Below are positions 36,058-46,725 of a stretch of 64,000 nt of DNA, piece by piece. Made by a program: the position numbers and the translations under genes. The DNA is from Castanea sativa (lineage: Eukaryota; Streptophyta; Magnoliopsida; Fagales; Fagaceae): the NCBI RefSeq assembly GCF_040712315.1, contig NC_134016.1, positions 28,620,003-28,684,002 on the forward strand, read 5' to 3'. The notes under the pieces are model-generated. The model saw only the letters and a program-made list of their open reading frames with translations. It ran no database searches and was not told where the DNA came from. Each line of letters opens with the position of its first letter. Within the stretch, counting starts at the first letter, position 1.

Positions 36058-36736
36058 CATATATAACGGCCACTTGTTGGGAGATGCTACATATTAATTT
36101 GACTTTCAATGTGCCCAATGTAATTTCAACATTCACAATAATTGTTTATAGAAAGGCCAATGTTGTTTTAATTTTTATTTGTATATTTTTCATTTGGGTT
36201 GAGCCTTTATTTCTTTATTGTTGAATTTATTGCGTTATTATGGTTGTCTATTGGTGTAGTTTTAGGGAACTTTTTTTAGAAAAAAGCTTATTAGGTTGTT
36301 TATTTGTTTGTGGCTAATTTGTGTGTAATTTGAGTTGATTATGGGTGTGCATGTGTAATTTGAGTTGGTTATTTTCATTGTAGATTGGAAAAGATGTTGC
36401 CACACAATACATTCATGGTTGGGGGTTGGATGGCTCCTAAAATGTGACTATGTTACCTTTGGATCTTATTATTATTATTACTTTTTGGCCATAATGATAT
36501 TGGTTCCTAATAAAAAAAAAAACACTAAGTTTTGCCTGGAAGAACAAAATATAGAAACGAAATACGTTGGATTTATTAAATATAGCTAATATTTTGTCTT
36601 TCAAAAATCTAAGCATTTTCCATTTCTTAGATCCCATAAGTGGATATCATATTCAGGACAGATTTCCATTTCTAATTTACTTGAGACACTTGATCTCTGT
36701 AATTATCGTTAATAGTTTTTGGCATATCTCTGTGTA
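36058..36736. other. 3' flank of the DC1 pseudogene
   Basis: T-rich sequence without a gene; it ends at the target duplication of the gypsy element. Confidence 0.5.
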
Positions 36737-36741
36737 CTTCC

Positions 36742-37315
36742 TGATGATGCCGAAAAATCATCAATAAACTACACACACTCTCAAATCGAAACAATACCTA
36801 CAAAACGAAAAGCGAAGACCTAATAGAGAGCACCGGTATGGTGCCGGCCAAAAACCCTCCGAAGGTCAAGTTAGAACTTTTCACAACCCTAAAGTGCCAG
36901 AGTTGTGTCAATAATGCGTACCTTGATTTATGAGGGTTTTAAGGTATTTATAGTAGTGTAGGGTTTTAACCTCCGTGCCTTGTTCATGAAGTTCTTTTAC
37001 TTATAGAATTAGAACTCTTTCCTTTTACACACCTCCCAGAATTCTTTTCCTTGTAGGAGTCCCTTGATTGAGGCTTAAACGTGTGATGCAAGGATTCTTC
37101 TTATGCACATTTTCGTGGAGACCAAGCAAAGCCACACCAAACTTAACCGTAAAGTGAAAACCCTATTTTGGAATTAATGGAACCAATGACTACTGTGCTG
37201 TATCTATCTGTCCACTGTGGATTTGAGCTCCTTGGCTGTTGACCATAAATCCATCATCCCCGTGTCGTCACATCCAGCCACGTGGACCCATCGTGTTCAT
37301 TTTTATTCCTCTTTA
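36742..37315 (-). repeat. 3' LTR of the gypsy element
   Basis: Direct repeat of 46,151-46,720. On the element strand it begins TAAAGAGGAATAAAAATG (expected TG now TA) and ends GGCATCATCA, with a 3-bp ATG duplication against the other LTR. The polypurine tract GAGGGGGCAAT lies just upstream in element orientation (about 37,316-37,328). Confidence 0.9.
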
Positions 37316-37504
37316 ATTGCCCCCTCATTCCTAGAGATCGTCAACTTTCCTCTGCGGTTTCATGGAATGACGGTTAGTTTTGACACTTGACAGGCGTGCT
37401 TTGATGGACATGCTGGAACAATATCATAAATGTACCAGGGACACGTGGTGGTACTCTACTGGTTGTTTGTTGGAATCAATGCGCCCCTTCGTTTATCGCG
37501 CCGT

Positions 37505-37775
37505 TCCCTCTATATATACTATCCACCCCTTTCATTTTTACACTTTGGAAAATTTTCTGCTGATCAGAGTGCAACCGTCCACATTGTGTGATCCGTCGCC
37601 TTGAGAAGTTGAGATTCGTTATCCTCTTAGCTTGTCTATCACATTTCCTTGCCGTCCACCAGTGAGTACCTTCTTTACTTAGTTTCTGTTCTTTATTTCA
37701 CAAGTTGGTCCGTCATTAGTACAAATCTAGAGTATTAGTTTTCCTTTACCTATCATCTGTAGGTGTCAGATATCT
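37505..37775 (+). promoter_or_regulatory. Probable promoter and 5' leader intron of the antisense ORF
   Basis: CTATATATACTATCC at about 37,509-37,523 is a good TATA box on the plus strand, about 300 bp before the coding start. A leader intron is suggested by CCACCA|GTGAGTACC (about 37,661) and CATCTGTAG|GTGTCAG (about 37,762). Seen by eye only. Confidence 0.5.
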
Positions 37776-37820
37776 AGTAAGGCGTCAAGTAGATAGTCTT
37801 ATGTCCGCAAGGGGGTGGGC

Positions 37821-39937
37821 TACAAAGAGGTGTTCCCGTTAGGTCAAGCAGACCAAGACACCTTCAGTAAGGAGAGGGAACCATCAGCCAGCTCTCCTTC
37901 CCATGTGGAAGATGAAGGGCAGGATGAGGATGGGTCAGAGTATGACTCAAACGATAATTTAGATGGTATAGATCCACCGATCTAGTTCGTCATAGGCCCT
38001 GATGGTTTTAGAGAATTTATCCTGCTCCCCTTGTAGATAATGAACGATTTCGTTTCCTCTATAAAGCTAGCACACTTCAATACACTAAGGAAAAAGTACC
38101 AAATACCCAACACCATACCCATTCGTCTACCTATTAAGTCCAAGAAATGCTACTACGACAGTTTTGAAGACGTTGGTCTATACAAGCAGATGCTAAAAGT
38201 TGGCCTGCGCTTTCCTTTAAGTGCCTTACACCGTCATCTTCTCCAATACCTGGGTTTGGCTGTCACCTAAATCTCATCAAATGCTTCGAAGGTTTTTCTG
38301 AGCGTTGAGGTTTTATACGGTGTAATATTTGAAGGGACAAGATGGTTAATAGTGGAGGAGTTCTTTCATTGTTACCGTCCGCTTGAGATTACCAAGTCGA
38401 AGGGCATGTATAGTTTTGTGCCGAGGAGTCCAATGCTTAGGCTAGTGTCCGAGACCCTAGACTCCAATCGTAACTAGAAGGGTCAATACTTCTTCCTTCA
38501 GGGAGATAACTAGATGAGTCGCCCTGGTGACGACGAACACATGCCAGTAGATAAAACTTGGGGGATAATGCCCCTGTCTGGTATGAGCCCGCCTTATTCT
38601 TAACTGTTCACCCCCTTTTTTATGGAATTATTCTTAGCCATTCATTTTTTTAACGAGGGACCGTCCATCCATTACAACAGAGCAATTCGGCTTTTTGGAA
38701 AAAATCTTTCAAACCACTGAGTTGTCGGAGAGGACTTGGATAAAGCTTATCATCTTAGACACGCTGCATTGGTATTGTGACGGTCCAGAACCTACAACTG
38801 TAGCCCGTCGATACGACGCAGGAGTACGCAAACTTAAGTCTTTAATCATTCCGCTGTTATTTTAACTTATACCACTACTTTTAACCGTCTTCTTTTGTAG
38901 AAATGGACGATGCAAGGAGAAGGGTCATTATCAAACAACAGGCAGCTAAGAAAAAACAAGGAGGTGATCTTCCTCCTAAGACAAGTCCCTCTCTTCCGGC
39001 TTCAAAGAGATCTTCCATTGAAAAGTGGGACTATCATAGTCAAAAACAAAAGTTGGTGACGGGATTACCTGCCGGTCAAGGGTCCGGCGTGGTAAGGTTG
39101 CCTCCTAAGCTGGGAATAGGTAAGGGCAAGGGTCTAATGACCAACCCTGACCCCGTTAAGGAAAAATTGCCTGTCCAACTTTAGGAAGATCCCCAGTATG
39201 CTCTGTGTCAAATCGGCTCTATCATCACGGAGGAAGACTATGAGGATCTCAGAAACCATGCCACTGAAGCTATGGGGGAGACTTGTTTGTTTAGCCTAAC
39301 TCAGGTCGTTACTCATCACATATTTGCTTCGTCTTGTTTCTTAATACTTCAAACTTACTTATTGATATTGGTGCAGGGGGTCCTTATGGCCAAAGGCTTG
39401 ATGGGCCGTTGTCTTGCCCAAAAGAGAGCTCTAGAGTGTGTACGTGCAAAGGCGAAGGCAACGGTGGAGGAACTTGACGAGTTGAAACTTTGGAGGATTC
39501 GTTATGAAGAAAAGTTGAAAATATCCGAGCAGGCTCGTGAGAATTTGGAGAAAGAGGTGGAGTTATTGAGGGAGACGGTAAAAGCTAATGAGGACAACAT
39601 CCGTCAAGCAAAAGTTGATGTTGTTAAGGAATACCGTGACTTTGACTCCCTTCTGGCCGAGCTTAACTCCTCCTTTGGTGACGGGTTTGACGATTGTCTC
39701 CGTCAGGTGAAGGCCTCATTTCCTAACTTGAACCTGGCTCACATCAGTATAGATACCGAGGCCCAAACCCCTGCTCGCCCCGTCGATTCTGAAGGGACAG
39801 ATGAGGCTTTTGGCAAAGGTCCTGGTGACGACGGGGTCCCAAAGGTTGATGAAAAAGAATCCGTCGAAGTTGACACCCGCCAGCTGTTACCAGAAGGTCC
39901 TGAGGCCAACGAGGATACCGTCGTAGTTCAGGACTAA
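37821..39937 (+). pseudogene. Antisense ORF of the gypsy element (gypsy-type transposon protein with coiled coil)
   Basis: This plus-strand gene runs against gag-pol. The N-terminal part has an acidic stretch (HVEDEGQDEDGSEYDSND), then a domain like the 'putative gypsy type transposon' family (GLRFPLSALHRHLLQYLGLA at about 38,193-38,250). Later exons start near 38,902 (TTTTGTAG|AA, MDDARRRVIIKQQAAKK) and 39,377 (TTGGTGCAG|GGG). The last exon is a long coiled coil (ECVRAKAKATVEELDELK ... LEKEVELLRETVKANEDN) with an acidic tail ending at TAA 39,937. Stops at about 37,983, 38,033, 38,268 and 39,182 break it. Function in Tat elements is unknown. Confidence 0.75.
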
Positions 39938-40063
39938 TATGTATATTTTGTAATGAACAAAAACAATTTATCCAGTTTCAATTGTTGCCTTTTGTTAACT
40001 TTGTTTTGGCAATATGTATGGCTGTCCCTTTTTATGATCTTGTTGTTTTTTATTTTTCATCAG

Positions 40064-40650
40064 GCAATCCGTTCATTATATGGACTATCAATTCTATCTC
40101 ATTTGTGATAATCCGTCCATTACGTGGACTTAATATATTTTTATCTTTCTTTGGATGACCCGTCCACATGGTGGACTTATATATTTTATTCTTCTTGGGA
40201 TGATTCGTCCACTTGGTGGACCTGTATATTGTCATCCTACTTGGGATGATCCGTCCATTGTGTAGACTTGATATATTATCATCCATCTTGAGATGATCCG
40301 TCCACTACGTGGACTTAATACAGTTTCATCCTTTTTGGATGATCCGTCCACTGTGTGGACTATATATATTTTTCATCCTTCTTGAATGATTCGTCCACTA
40401 TGTGGACTTAATAAATTTTTACCCTTCTTGGATGATTCGTCCACTGTGTGGACTTGTATATTGTCATCCTTCTTGGGATGATCCGTCTACTATGTGGACT
40501 TAATACATTTTCATCCTTTTTGGATGATCCGTCCACTGTATGGACTATATATATTTTTCATCCTTCTTGGATGATCTGTCCACTATGTGGACTTGATAAA
40601 TTTTCACCCTTCTTGGATGATCCATCCATTGTGTGGACTTGGTACATTTT
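40064..40650 (+). repeat. Tandem array, about 13 units of 46-49 bp, in the gypsy element
   Basis: Units share TTGGATGATCCGTCCACTATG-like cores followed by GTGGACTTAATA and a CATCCTTCTT spacer. Each core has the inverted repeat GTCCAC-N3-GTGGAC, intact in most units. Units 6-9 and 10-13 match each other in order, giving a higher-order period of about 186 bp. The array lies between the end of the antisense ORF (39,937) and the end of integrase (40,844). Such arrays in the 3' part of Tat elements are known seeds of satellite DNA. Confidence 0.9.
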
Positions 40651-40843
40651 GAGCAAAAATTATTCCATATGCTCTGAATAAACTCCTCTTATTATAATGG
40701 ACTAGTAGACTATATTGGTCAAAGAAAATAAGAAAAAAAACTCCTTTTGGCTTTAAAAGTACTCGTAGGAAATAAAAACTATGACTATCTAAAAATAAAA
40801 TGGAAATGAGGAGGTAAATGTTGCCGTCGTCTTTGCCCTTTGT

Positions 40844-41905
40844 TTACTGGTAGTATTTCTTCAAGTGCTCCGTGTTCCATGGATGACTCAGCTTTCTTCC
40901 GTCTAGTGTCTCTAAGTAGTACATTCCCTTCCTATGCCATGAAATGATCCTGTATGGTCCTTCCCAGTTAGAACCTAGTTTCCCTTGGGAGGCATCCTTT
41001 GTAGCGCCGAGTACTTTTCTTAAGACCAGATCTCCCACTTGGAAGTCCCTGTGCCTGACCTTGGAGTTGTAATGCTTTGCCATCGGGTCTTGGTATCGCG
41101 CTAATCTCTGTTTAGCTGCGTCCCTGACTTCGTCCACAAGGTCGAGCTGTAAACGCAAAGCTTCGTCATTCTTGCTCTTGTCGTAGTTCTCCATACGATA
41201 GCTTGTTAATCCTACCTCTGCCGGTATGAGAGCCTCAATACCATACGCCAATCGAAACGGTGTTTCCCCTATCAGTGTTCTCGCCGTTGTCCTGTACGCC
41301 CATAAAACACTTGGTAATTCGTCCAGCCATATGCCCTTTGCCCCCTCGAGCCAGGTATTGATAATCTTAAGCAAGGACTGGTTCGTGACTTCAACCTGTC
41401 CGTTGGCCTACGGGTGAGCGGGTGACGAGTAGTGATTCTTGATCCCAAGCTGGGAACAAAAGTCTTTCAATGTGTCGTTGTCGAATTGTTTCCCGTTGTC
41501 CGAAACCAGCACCCTCGGAATTCCATACCTGCAAATAATACTTCTCCATACAAAACTACGGATATTCTTCTTCGTGATAGTGGCCAGAGCCTTTGCTTCC
41601 ACCGATATGGTGAAGTAGTCAATAACAACCACTAAGAACTTTAGCTGCCTCACCGCTGTCGGGAACGGACCCATGATGTCTAATCCCTATTGTGCAAACG
41701 GCCATGGGGCCGTCATAGGGGTAAGTTCTTCCATTGGTTGCCTTATGAAATTTCCAAATCGTTGGCACTTGTCGCAAGCTCTGACATATGTGTGGGCATC
41801 CTTCTGCATTGTTGGCCAGTAGTATCCTGCTCGAAGTAGCTTGTGCACCAAAGACCTTGATCCAGAATGGTTTCCACAAACTCCTTCATGGACCTCCCTC
41901 ATCAC
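40844..41905 (-). pseudogene. Integrase of the gypsy element
   Basis: Order: HHCC zinc domain (MREVHEGVCGNHSG, CDKCQRF), core with the first Asp in VVVIDYFT, second in VSDNGKQFD and Glu in ANGQVEVTN, then the C-terminal domain (YNSKVRHRDFQVGDLVLRK, GPYRI) ending HPWNTEHLKKYYQ at the natural stop (40,844). TAG codons at 41,687 and 41,408 split it, both where Trp or Gln is expected. It would join element cDNA to host DNA. Confidence 0.9.
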
Positions 41906-41917
41906 GTAGTCCGTTTC

Positions 41918-42580
41918 TTAGTGGCCGAGGCATCTTAGGTATGGTTGGGAGAATCCTCTTTTGTATAGGACGTCTTTAATCAAAACGAATCGGGCAGCTT
42001 TAACCTTCAACTTCCTTGCGTCCTCTTTGTTATCGGGTAGCTTGCCTTCCTTAAGATACGCCACTATTGGGGTCGTCCAACAACACTCATTGCTTACCTC
42101 CTGCGTGCTAATGTCATCTAATAATGATGAGAGCTGGACGAAGGACAATACCCGTTTAGGGATGATCATAGGTTCAGCCGAAGCTGCCTTTGCTAGTCTG
42201 TCGGCTTCTTGGTTCTCCTCCCTTGGGATTTGAATCATCTTGATTTGGAGGTTATTCGTTCGACCCTTCACTTCCTCAAGATACCTTTTCATCCTTTCAT
42301 TCTTACAGTCATAGCTCCCATTAACCTGGCTGGTCACGATTTAAGAATCGGAGTATACGACCACACTCTTAGCTCCGGCAGCTATTGCAAGGTCCAGTCT
42401 TGCTACCAAGGCCTCGTATTCCGCCTCGTTGTTGGTAGTAGAGAAGTCCAGACGGATCATGTATTCGATCTTATCTCCCTTCGGGGTGTGGAGTACAACT
42501 CCAACACCTCCAACATGTTTATTGAAAGATCCGTCTGTATGGACTCTCCATATGGGCGTCTCTTCTGCCCCTAGTCTTTT
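41918..42580 (-). pseudogene. Second RNase H domain of the gypsy element
   Basis: Beyond the RT-linked RNase H the minus strand encodes a separate RVT_3-type RNase H: DGSFNKHVGGVGVVLHTP, TTNNEAEYEALVARL, VVVYSDS then IPREENQEADRLAKAAS. Its Asp-Glu-Asp-Asp pattern is readable through a TAA at about 42,338. Plant Tat elements carry such an extra archaeal-type RNase H. Downstream the frame leads into the integrase linker. Confidence 0.8.
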
Positions 42581-42675
42581 ATGATAGTGGATTTAGCGAT
42601 GAAGTCTGCCAATATCTGTCCTTTCACAGCTGCCCGTGGTTGGTATCGAATATTGAATTCACTCAGCTTGATCGC

Positions 42676-43737
42676 CTATAGCGCCATCCGTCCGGTAGCT
42701 TTAGGACTACTCATTTCTCTTTGTAAGGGTTTATCTGTCAGGACATTTATGGTATGCGCTTGAAAGTATGGTTTGAGTTTCCGAGCTGCAATTACTAGGG
42801 CAAATGCGAGTTTTTCCATCTGAGGGTACCTCTCTTCTGCTTTTCTCAGTGTCCGGCTTATAAAATACACGGGCCTTTGTACCTTACCTTCTTCTCTAAT
42901 AAGAGCTGCACTGACCGCTGCTGAGGAGATGGCAAGGTATATGAATAATTCTTCCCCCGACATAGATGGGCTGAGCAACAGCGGAGTGGAGAGATACACC
43001 TTTAACTCTTTAAATGCCTTTTGGCACTCGTTTGTCCATTCAAATGATCTTTTCAGTGTGCAGAAGAAAGGGAGGCATTTTTTCGTCGCTCTTGATACGA
43101 ATCTGTTCAAGGCTGCTATCTTGCCGGTCAAGCCTTGTACTTCCTTTACCATCCTTGGAGGAAATAGTTTCATGATCGCCTTTACCTTCTCTAGGTTAAC
43201 TTCAATGCCCCTTTGGGATACCATAAATCCCAAGAATTTTCCTGCAGTTACCCCGAACGCGCACTTGCTCGGATTCAGCTTCATTTTGTACGATCGTAGG
43301 GTACTGAAAGTCTCCTAGAGGTCGCTCATGTGACCGGACTCTTGAATGCTTTTCACCAGCATATCATCTACATAAACTTGCACGTTTCGGCCAATTTGGT
43401 GCGTGAAAATCATGTTCATCAATCTCTGATACATGGCTCCGGCATTTTTAAGCTCAAAAGGCATTACTTTGTAGCAGAAAAGCCCCTGACTTGTTACGAA
43501 CGAGGTTTTTTCTTGATCAACCTCATCCAATTTAATTTGGTTGTAGCCGGAGAAGGAATTTATGAAGCTCAAGAGTTCGTGTCTTGCGGTGGAATCCACC
43601 AAGGTGTCAATACGTGGGAGTGGGTAACTATCTTTAGGGCACACCCTATTCAAATCCGTGAAGTCGACACACATTCTCCACTTCCCGTTGGCCTTCTTGA
43701 CCATTACAACGTTTGCCAACCAATCCGGGTAGTACAC
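42676..43737 (-). pseudogene. Reverse transcriptase and first RNase H of the gypsy element
   Basis: RT motifs: MVKKANGKWRMCVDFTDLN, CPKDSYPLPRID, FSGYNQIKLDEVDQEKTSF and the catalytic VYVDD at about 43,363-43,374. A TAG at 43,315 interrupts; then KLNPSKCAFGVTAGKFLGF and the RT-linked RNase H (FEWTNECQKAFKELK, ALIREEGKVQRPVYFISRTL) run to the next TAG at 42,676. The enzyme would copy the RNA into DNA. Confidence 0.9.
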
Positions 43738-43759
43738 TTCGGTTATAAAGTCTGCTCCT

Positions 43760-44625
43760 CATAACTTCTATATTTCCTCAGCTATGGCTCGATCTCGTTC
43801 CGGGGCGAATACTTGCTTCTTCTGTCAGACAGGGGAGAATAAGGGTGATACATTCAACCTGTGGACTATGACCGACAGGTCGATTCCTGGCATTTCCTTG
43901 TGACTCCATGCAAAAATATCTTGGTTTTCCTCGAGGAATACTATAAGCACTTGTTGGACTGTTTGGCTAGCCAAGGTGCTAATTCTGGTGGTCCGTTCGG
44001 GCCTAGAATCGTTGAGGTGTACCTCTTCTAACTCTTTCGCCAGTTTCGCTACTGTTCGCTATTCCTCGATGTTCATTACTTGCAGGTGATCGTCCATTTC
44101 CATCATGGCGACATAGCATTCTTGTGCAGCCATCTGATTTCCGCGTAACTCTCCAATTCTGTATTTGGTAAGGAATTTGACAATTAAGTGGTAGGTCAAA
44201 GTTACAGCCTTCTATGTATTGAGAATGGGCCATTCGAGGATGGCGTTATAAGCAGAAGAGCAATCGACCACAAGAAAAGCTACTTCCTCAATTATTTGCT
44301 GAGGGTAATCTTCGACTGTCACAGGCAACGTGATGACGCCCAAAGGGTAGACCTTTGTTCCTCTGAAGACAACAATTGGTACATTTGTTGGGATCAGTCA
44401 TTCTCTACCAATCCCCATTTGCTGGAACGTGGGGTAGTAGAGAATATCCACTGAGTTTCCGTTATCCACCAAAACTCGATGCATGTTGTAGTCCCCTGCC
44501 CGTATGCTGACGACAAGTACGTCGTCATGTGGGTGGTGAAGGCGTCGCGCATCTTCTTCTAAAAACTCGATGTTGGGGTTATCACATCACACCATTTTCG
44601 GTGAGGAACCTGTCAACTAGATGCT
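43760..44625 (-). pseudogene. Protease region of the gypsy element
   Basis: The minus strand reads an aspartic-protease core with VDNGNSVDILYYPTF (about 44,430-44,470); DNG instead of DTG or DSG is common in this lineage. It would cleave the Gag-Pol polyprotein. Several stops (near 44,205, 44,055, 43,825, 43,770 and 43,760) follow before the RT. Confidence 0.7.
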
Positions 44626-44629
44626 TTGA

Positions 44630-46071
44630 ACCATCCGCAAATAGATTTTTCTAGCCTTTTTGGACGACCTTGCAGAAGTAGTGCCTCTTACAATCATCCG
44701 TATGTCTCCTACAGGTGGTCTAGGACGCTCGTTCTCTCGTCGAAGATTTTGTTCCTGGAGTTGATTCGTTCTCTCCTTCCTCACAAACCTCTGCAACCTT
44801 CCTTGCCTAATGAGGGCTTCAATTTGCTGTTTTAAGTCATAACAATCCGTCGTATCGTGGCCATAATCGCCATGAAAACGACAATATCTGTCTTTTGGCC
44901 TCTTGTTCGGATCTACCTTCAGCTTGCCAGGAAACGTCAGGGTTCCTTCATCTTTGATCTACATTAACACTTGGTCGATTGGGGCTATGAGAGGGGTGAA
45001 GTCCGTGAATCTTCCCGCAAGTGGTTTGGGTCGTCGATCTTCCCGTCGCTCTTCGGTTCTAGCCATCTTCCGTCCCTTATCTGATCGTGTATCTTCCTGC
45101 CTTTCCCTTTTTCTAGGCTTTTCTTCTCGGGCCAGCAAGGCATCCTTTGCGTTCATGTACTTCGTTGCCCTGTAAAACACTTCAGACATAGTCTTTGGGC
45201 CATTCTTATATAGAGAAAATAGGAACTTACCCTTCCGCAGCTCGTTTGTGAACGCTGCTACAAGTATCTTGTCATCTGCCTCGTCTATTGAGAGGGCTTC
45301 CTTGTTAAAGCGAGCTATGTATGATCTTAGAGTCTCGTCTTCTCGTTGTCTAATGTTCATTAGGCACGCGGTAGACATCTTATACCAATGACTCCTGATA
45401 AAGTGTGATACAAACTGTGCGCCTAATTCTATAAAAGTGCCGATGGAATTAGGCGTCAGCCTACTGTACCAGTCCCTCGCAGGTCCTTTCAATATGGTGG
45501 GAAAAGCCCTACACACAATTTTATTCGGTACACCCTAAAGATGCATTAGGGTCTTGAAGGATTCCAAGTGATCCAATGGGTCCTTGGATCCGTTGTAATT
45601 CTCCACCTGAGGCATGCGAAATTTTGGGGGAAGGGGGCATGAACTTACGAGCGCTGTGAAAGGCGAATCAGTTCTATGGACTAGGTCATCCAGGTCGCTG
45701 GAGATTCGACCTCTGAGGGCGTTCATCATCACATCCATCCATTCCCTCATCTCCTGCATCTCAGCTGCTATGTGAGGTGGTAAGGTGTCCGAGATGGACG
45801 GCCGGTTAGTGTCCTGCCGCTTTGGTCTACTCAGAGCGTTGGTACCCTCAGGCCCTTCTGGGTTCCTCCCACCCGCGCTTGCACCATCCTGGTCTTCCTT
45901 TGGTGCCCTTGGGTGTGCATTCTTTTGCCGCAGTTGCTCTTCTAGATTATGATTCTGCTTGGTTAGGCACTTAACCGCCGCCGCAAGCGTTTGGACTTTC
46001 CTTTCTAAAGCTGTGGCGTGCGGTTCGTCGCCTTGATTGTTGGTTGTTGCCATTGATCGAGTGAGTACCAT
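44630..46071 (-). pseudogene. gag of the gypsy element
   Basis: The likely start is ATG 46,071 (MVLTRSMATTNNQ), since the longer open frame begins within the primer site. Order: coiled-coil-prone segment, Pro/Arg-rich linker, then the capsid-like core (PLDHLESFKTLMHL, CRAFPTILKGPARDWYSRL, ETLRSYIARFNKEAL). TAG codons interrupt at 45,535, 44,959 and near 44,640, all in one frame, and the zinc-knuckle-like CRFHGDYGHDTTDCYDLK is readable beyond the second. The protein would package the RNA. Broken only by stops, not by frameshifts, as far as I can see. Confidence 0.85.
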
Positions 46072-46127
46072 GCAACTTTTTGTCTCAGGGATAGAGCAAA
46101 GGCTGATTACCCTCCAGTGCTGATGCT

Positions 46128-46149
46128 TTCCCACAGATGACGCCAACTA
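46128..46149 (-). other. Primer-binding site region of the gypsy element
   Basis: Two or three bases inside the 5' LTR the element strand reads TTGGCGTCATCTGTGGGAA, the position and TGG start expected of a tRNA-primed binding site. The tRNA is not identified. Confidence 0.5.
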
Positions 46150-46150
46150 T

Positions 46151-46720
46151 TGATGCCGAAAAATCACCAATAAGCTACACGCACTCTCAAATCGAAACAA
46201 CACCTACAAAATGAAAAGCGAAGACCTAACAGAGAGCACTAGTGTGGTGCCATCCAAAAACCCTCCGAAGGTTAAGTTAGAACTTTTCACAACCCTAAAG
46301 TGCTAGAGTTGAGTCAATAATGTGTACCTTGATTTATGAGGGTTTTAAGGTATTTATAGTAGTGTAGGGTTTTAACCTCTATGCCTTGTTCATGAAGTCC
46401 TTTCCTTATAACATTAGAACTCTTTCCTTTTACACACCTCCTAGAATTCTTTTCCTTGTAGAAGTCCCTTGATCGAGGCTTAAACGTGTGACACAAGGAT
46501 TCTTCTTATACATGTTTTCGTGGAGATCAAGCAAAGCCACACCAGACTTAACCGTAAAGTGAAAACCCTATTTTGGAATTAATGGAACCAATGACTATTG
46601 TGTTATATCTATCCGTCCACTATGGATCTGAGCTCCTTGGCTGTTGACCATCAATCCGTCATCCCCGTGTCGTCATATCCAGCCACGTGGACCCATCGTG
46701 TTCATTTTTATTCCTCTTCA
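46151..46720 (-). repeat. 5' LTR of the gypsy element
   Basis: Begins TGAAGAGGAATAAAAATG on the element strand and ends TTCGGCATCA at 46,151, giving the canonical TG...CA. The transcript would start inside this LTR and read leftwards through gag and pol. Confidence 0.9.
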
Positions 46721-46725
46721 CTTCC

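Larger units (their letters stand above)
36742..46720 (-). mobile_element. Tat-lineage Ty3/gypsy retrotransposon, complete but inactive
   Basis: A 9,979-bp element between CTTCC target duplications (36,737-36,741 and 46,721-46,725). LTRs: 36,742-37,315 (the 3' LTR) and 46,151-46,720 (the 5' LTR). Sense order on the minus strand: PBS region, gag, protease, RT, RNase H, a second RNase H, integrase, tandem array, antisense ORF, polypurine tract. The second RNase H and the antisense ORF before the 3' LTR are traits of the plant Tat lineage (Retand, Grande, Ogre relatives). All coding regions carry stops. LTRs differ by roughly 8 percent in the first 135 bp by eye. Confidence 0.9.

Noticed and set aside
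40064..40650. Regular repeats that could suggest a CRISPR-like array
   Set aside because: Unit and spacer are both repeated, the period is 46-49 bp with no unique spacers, and the context is a plant retrotransposon.
41226..44835. Plus-strand open frames opposite gag-pol
   Set aside because: They mirror the minus-strand protease, RT, RNase H and integrase and show no conserved features of their own.
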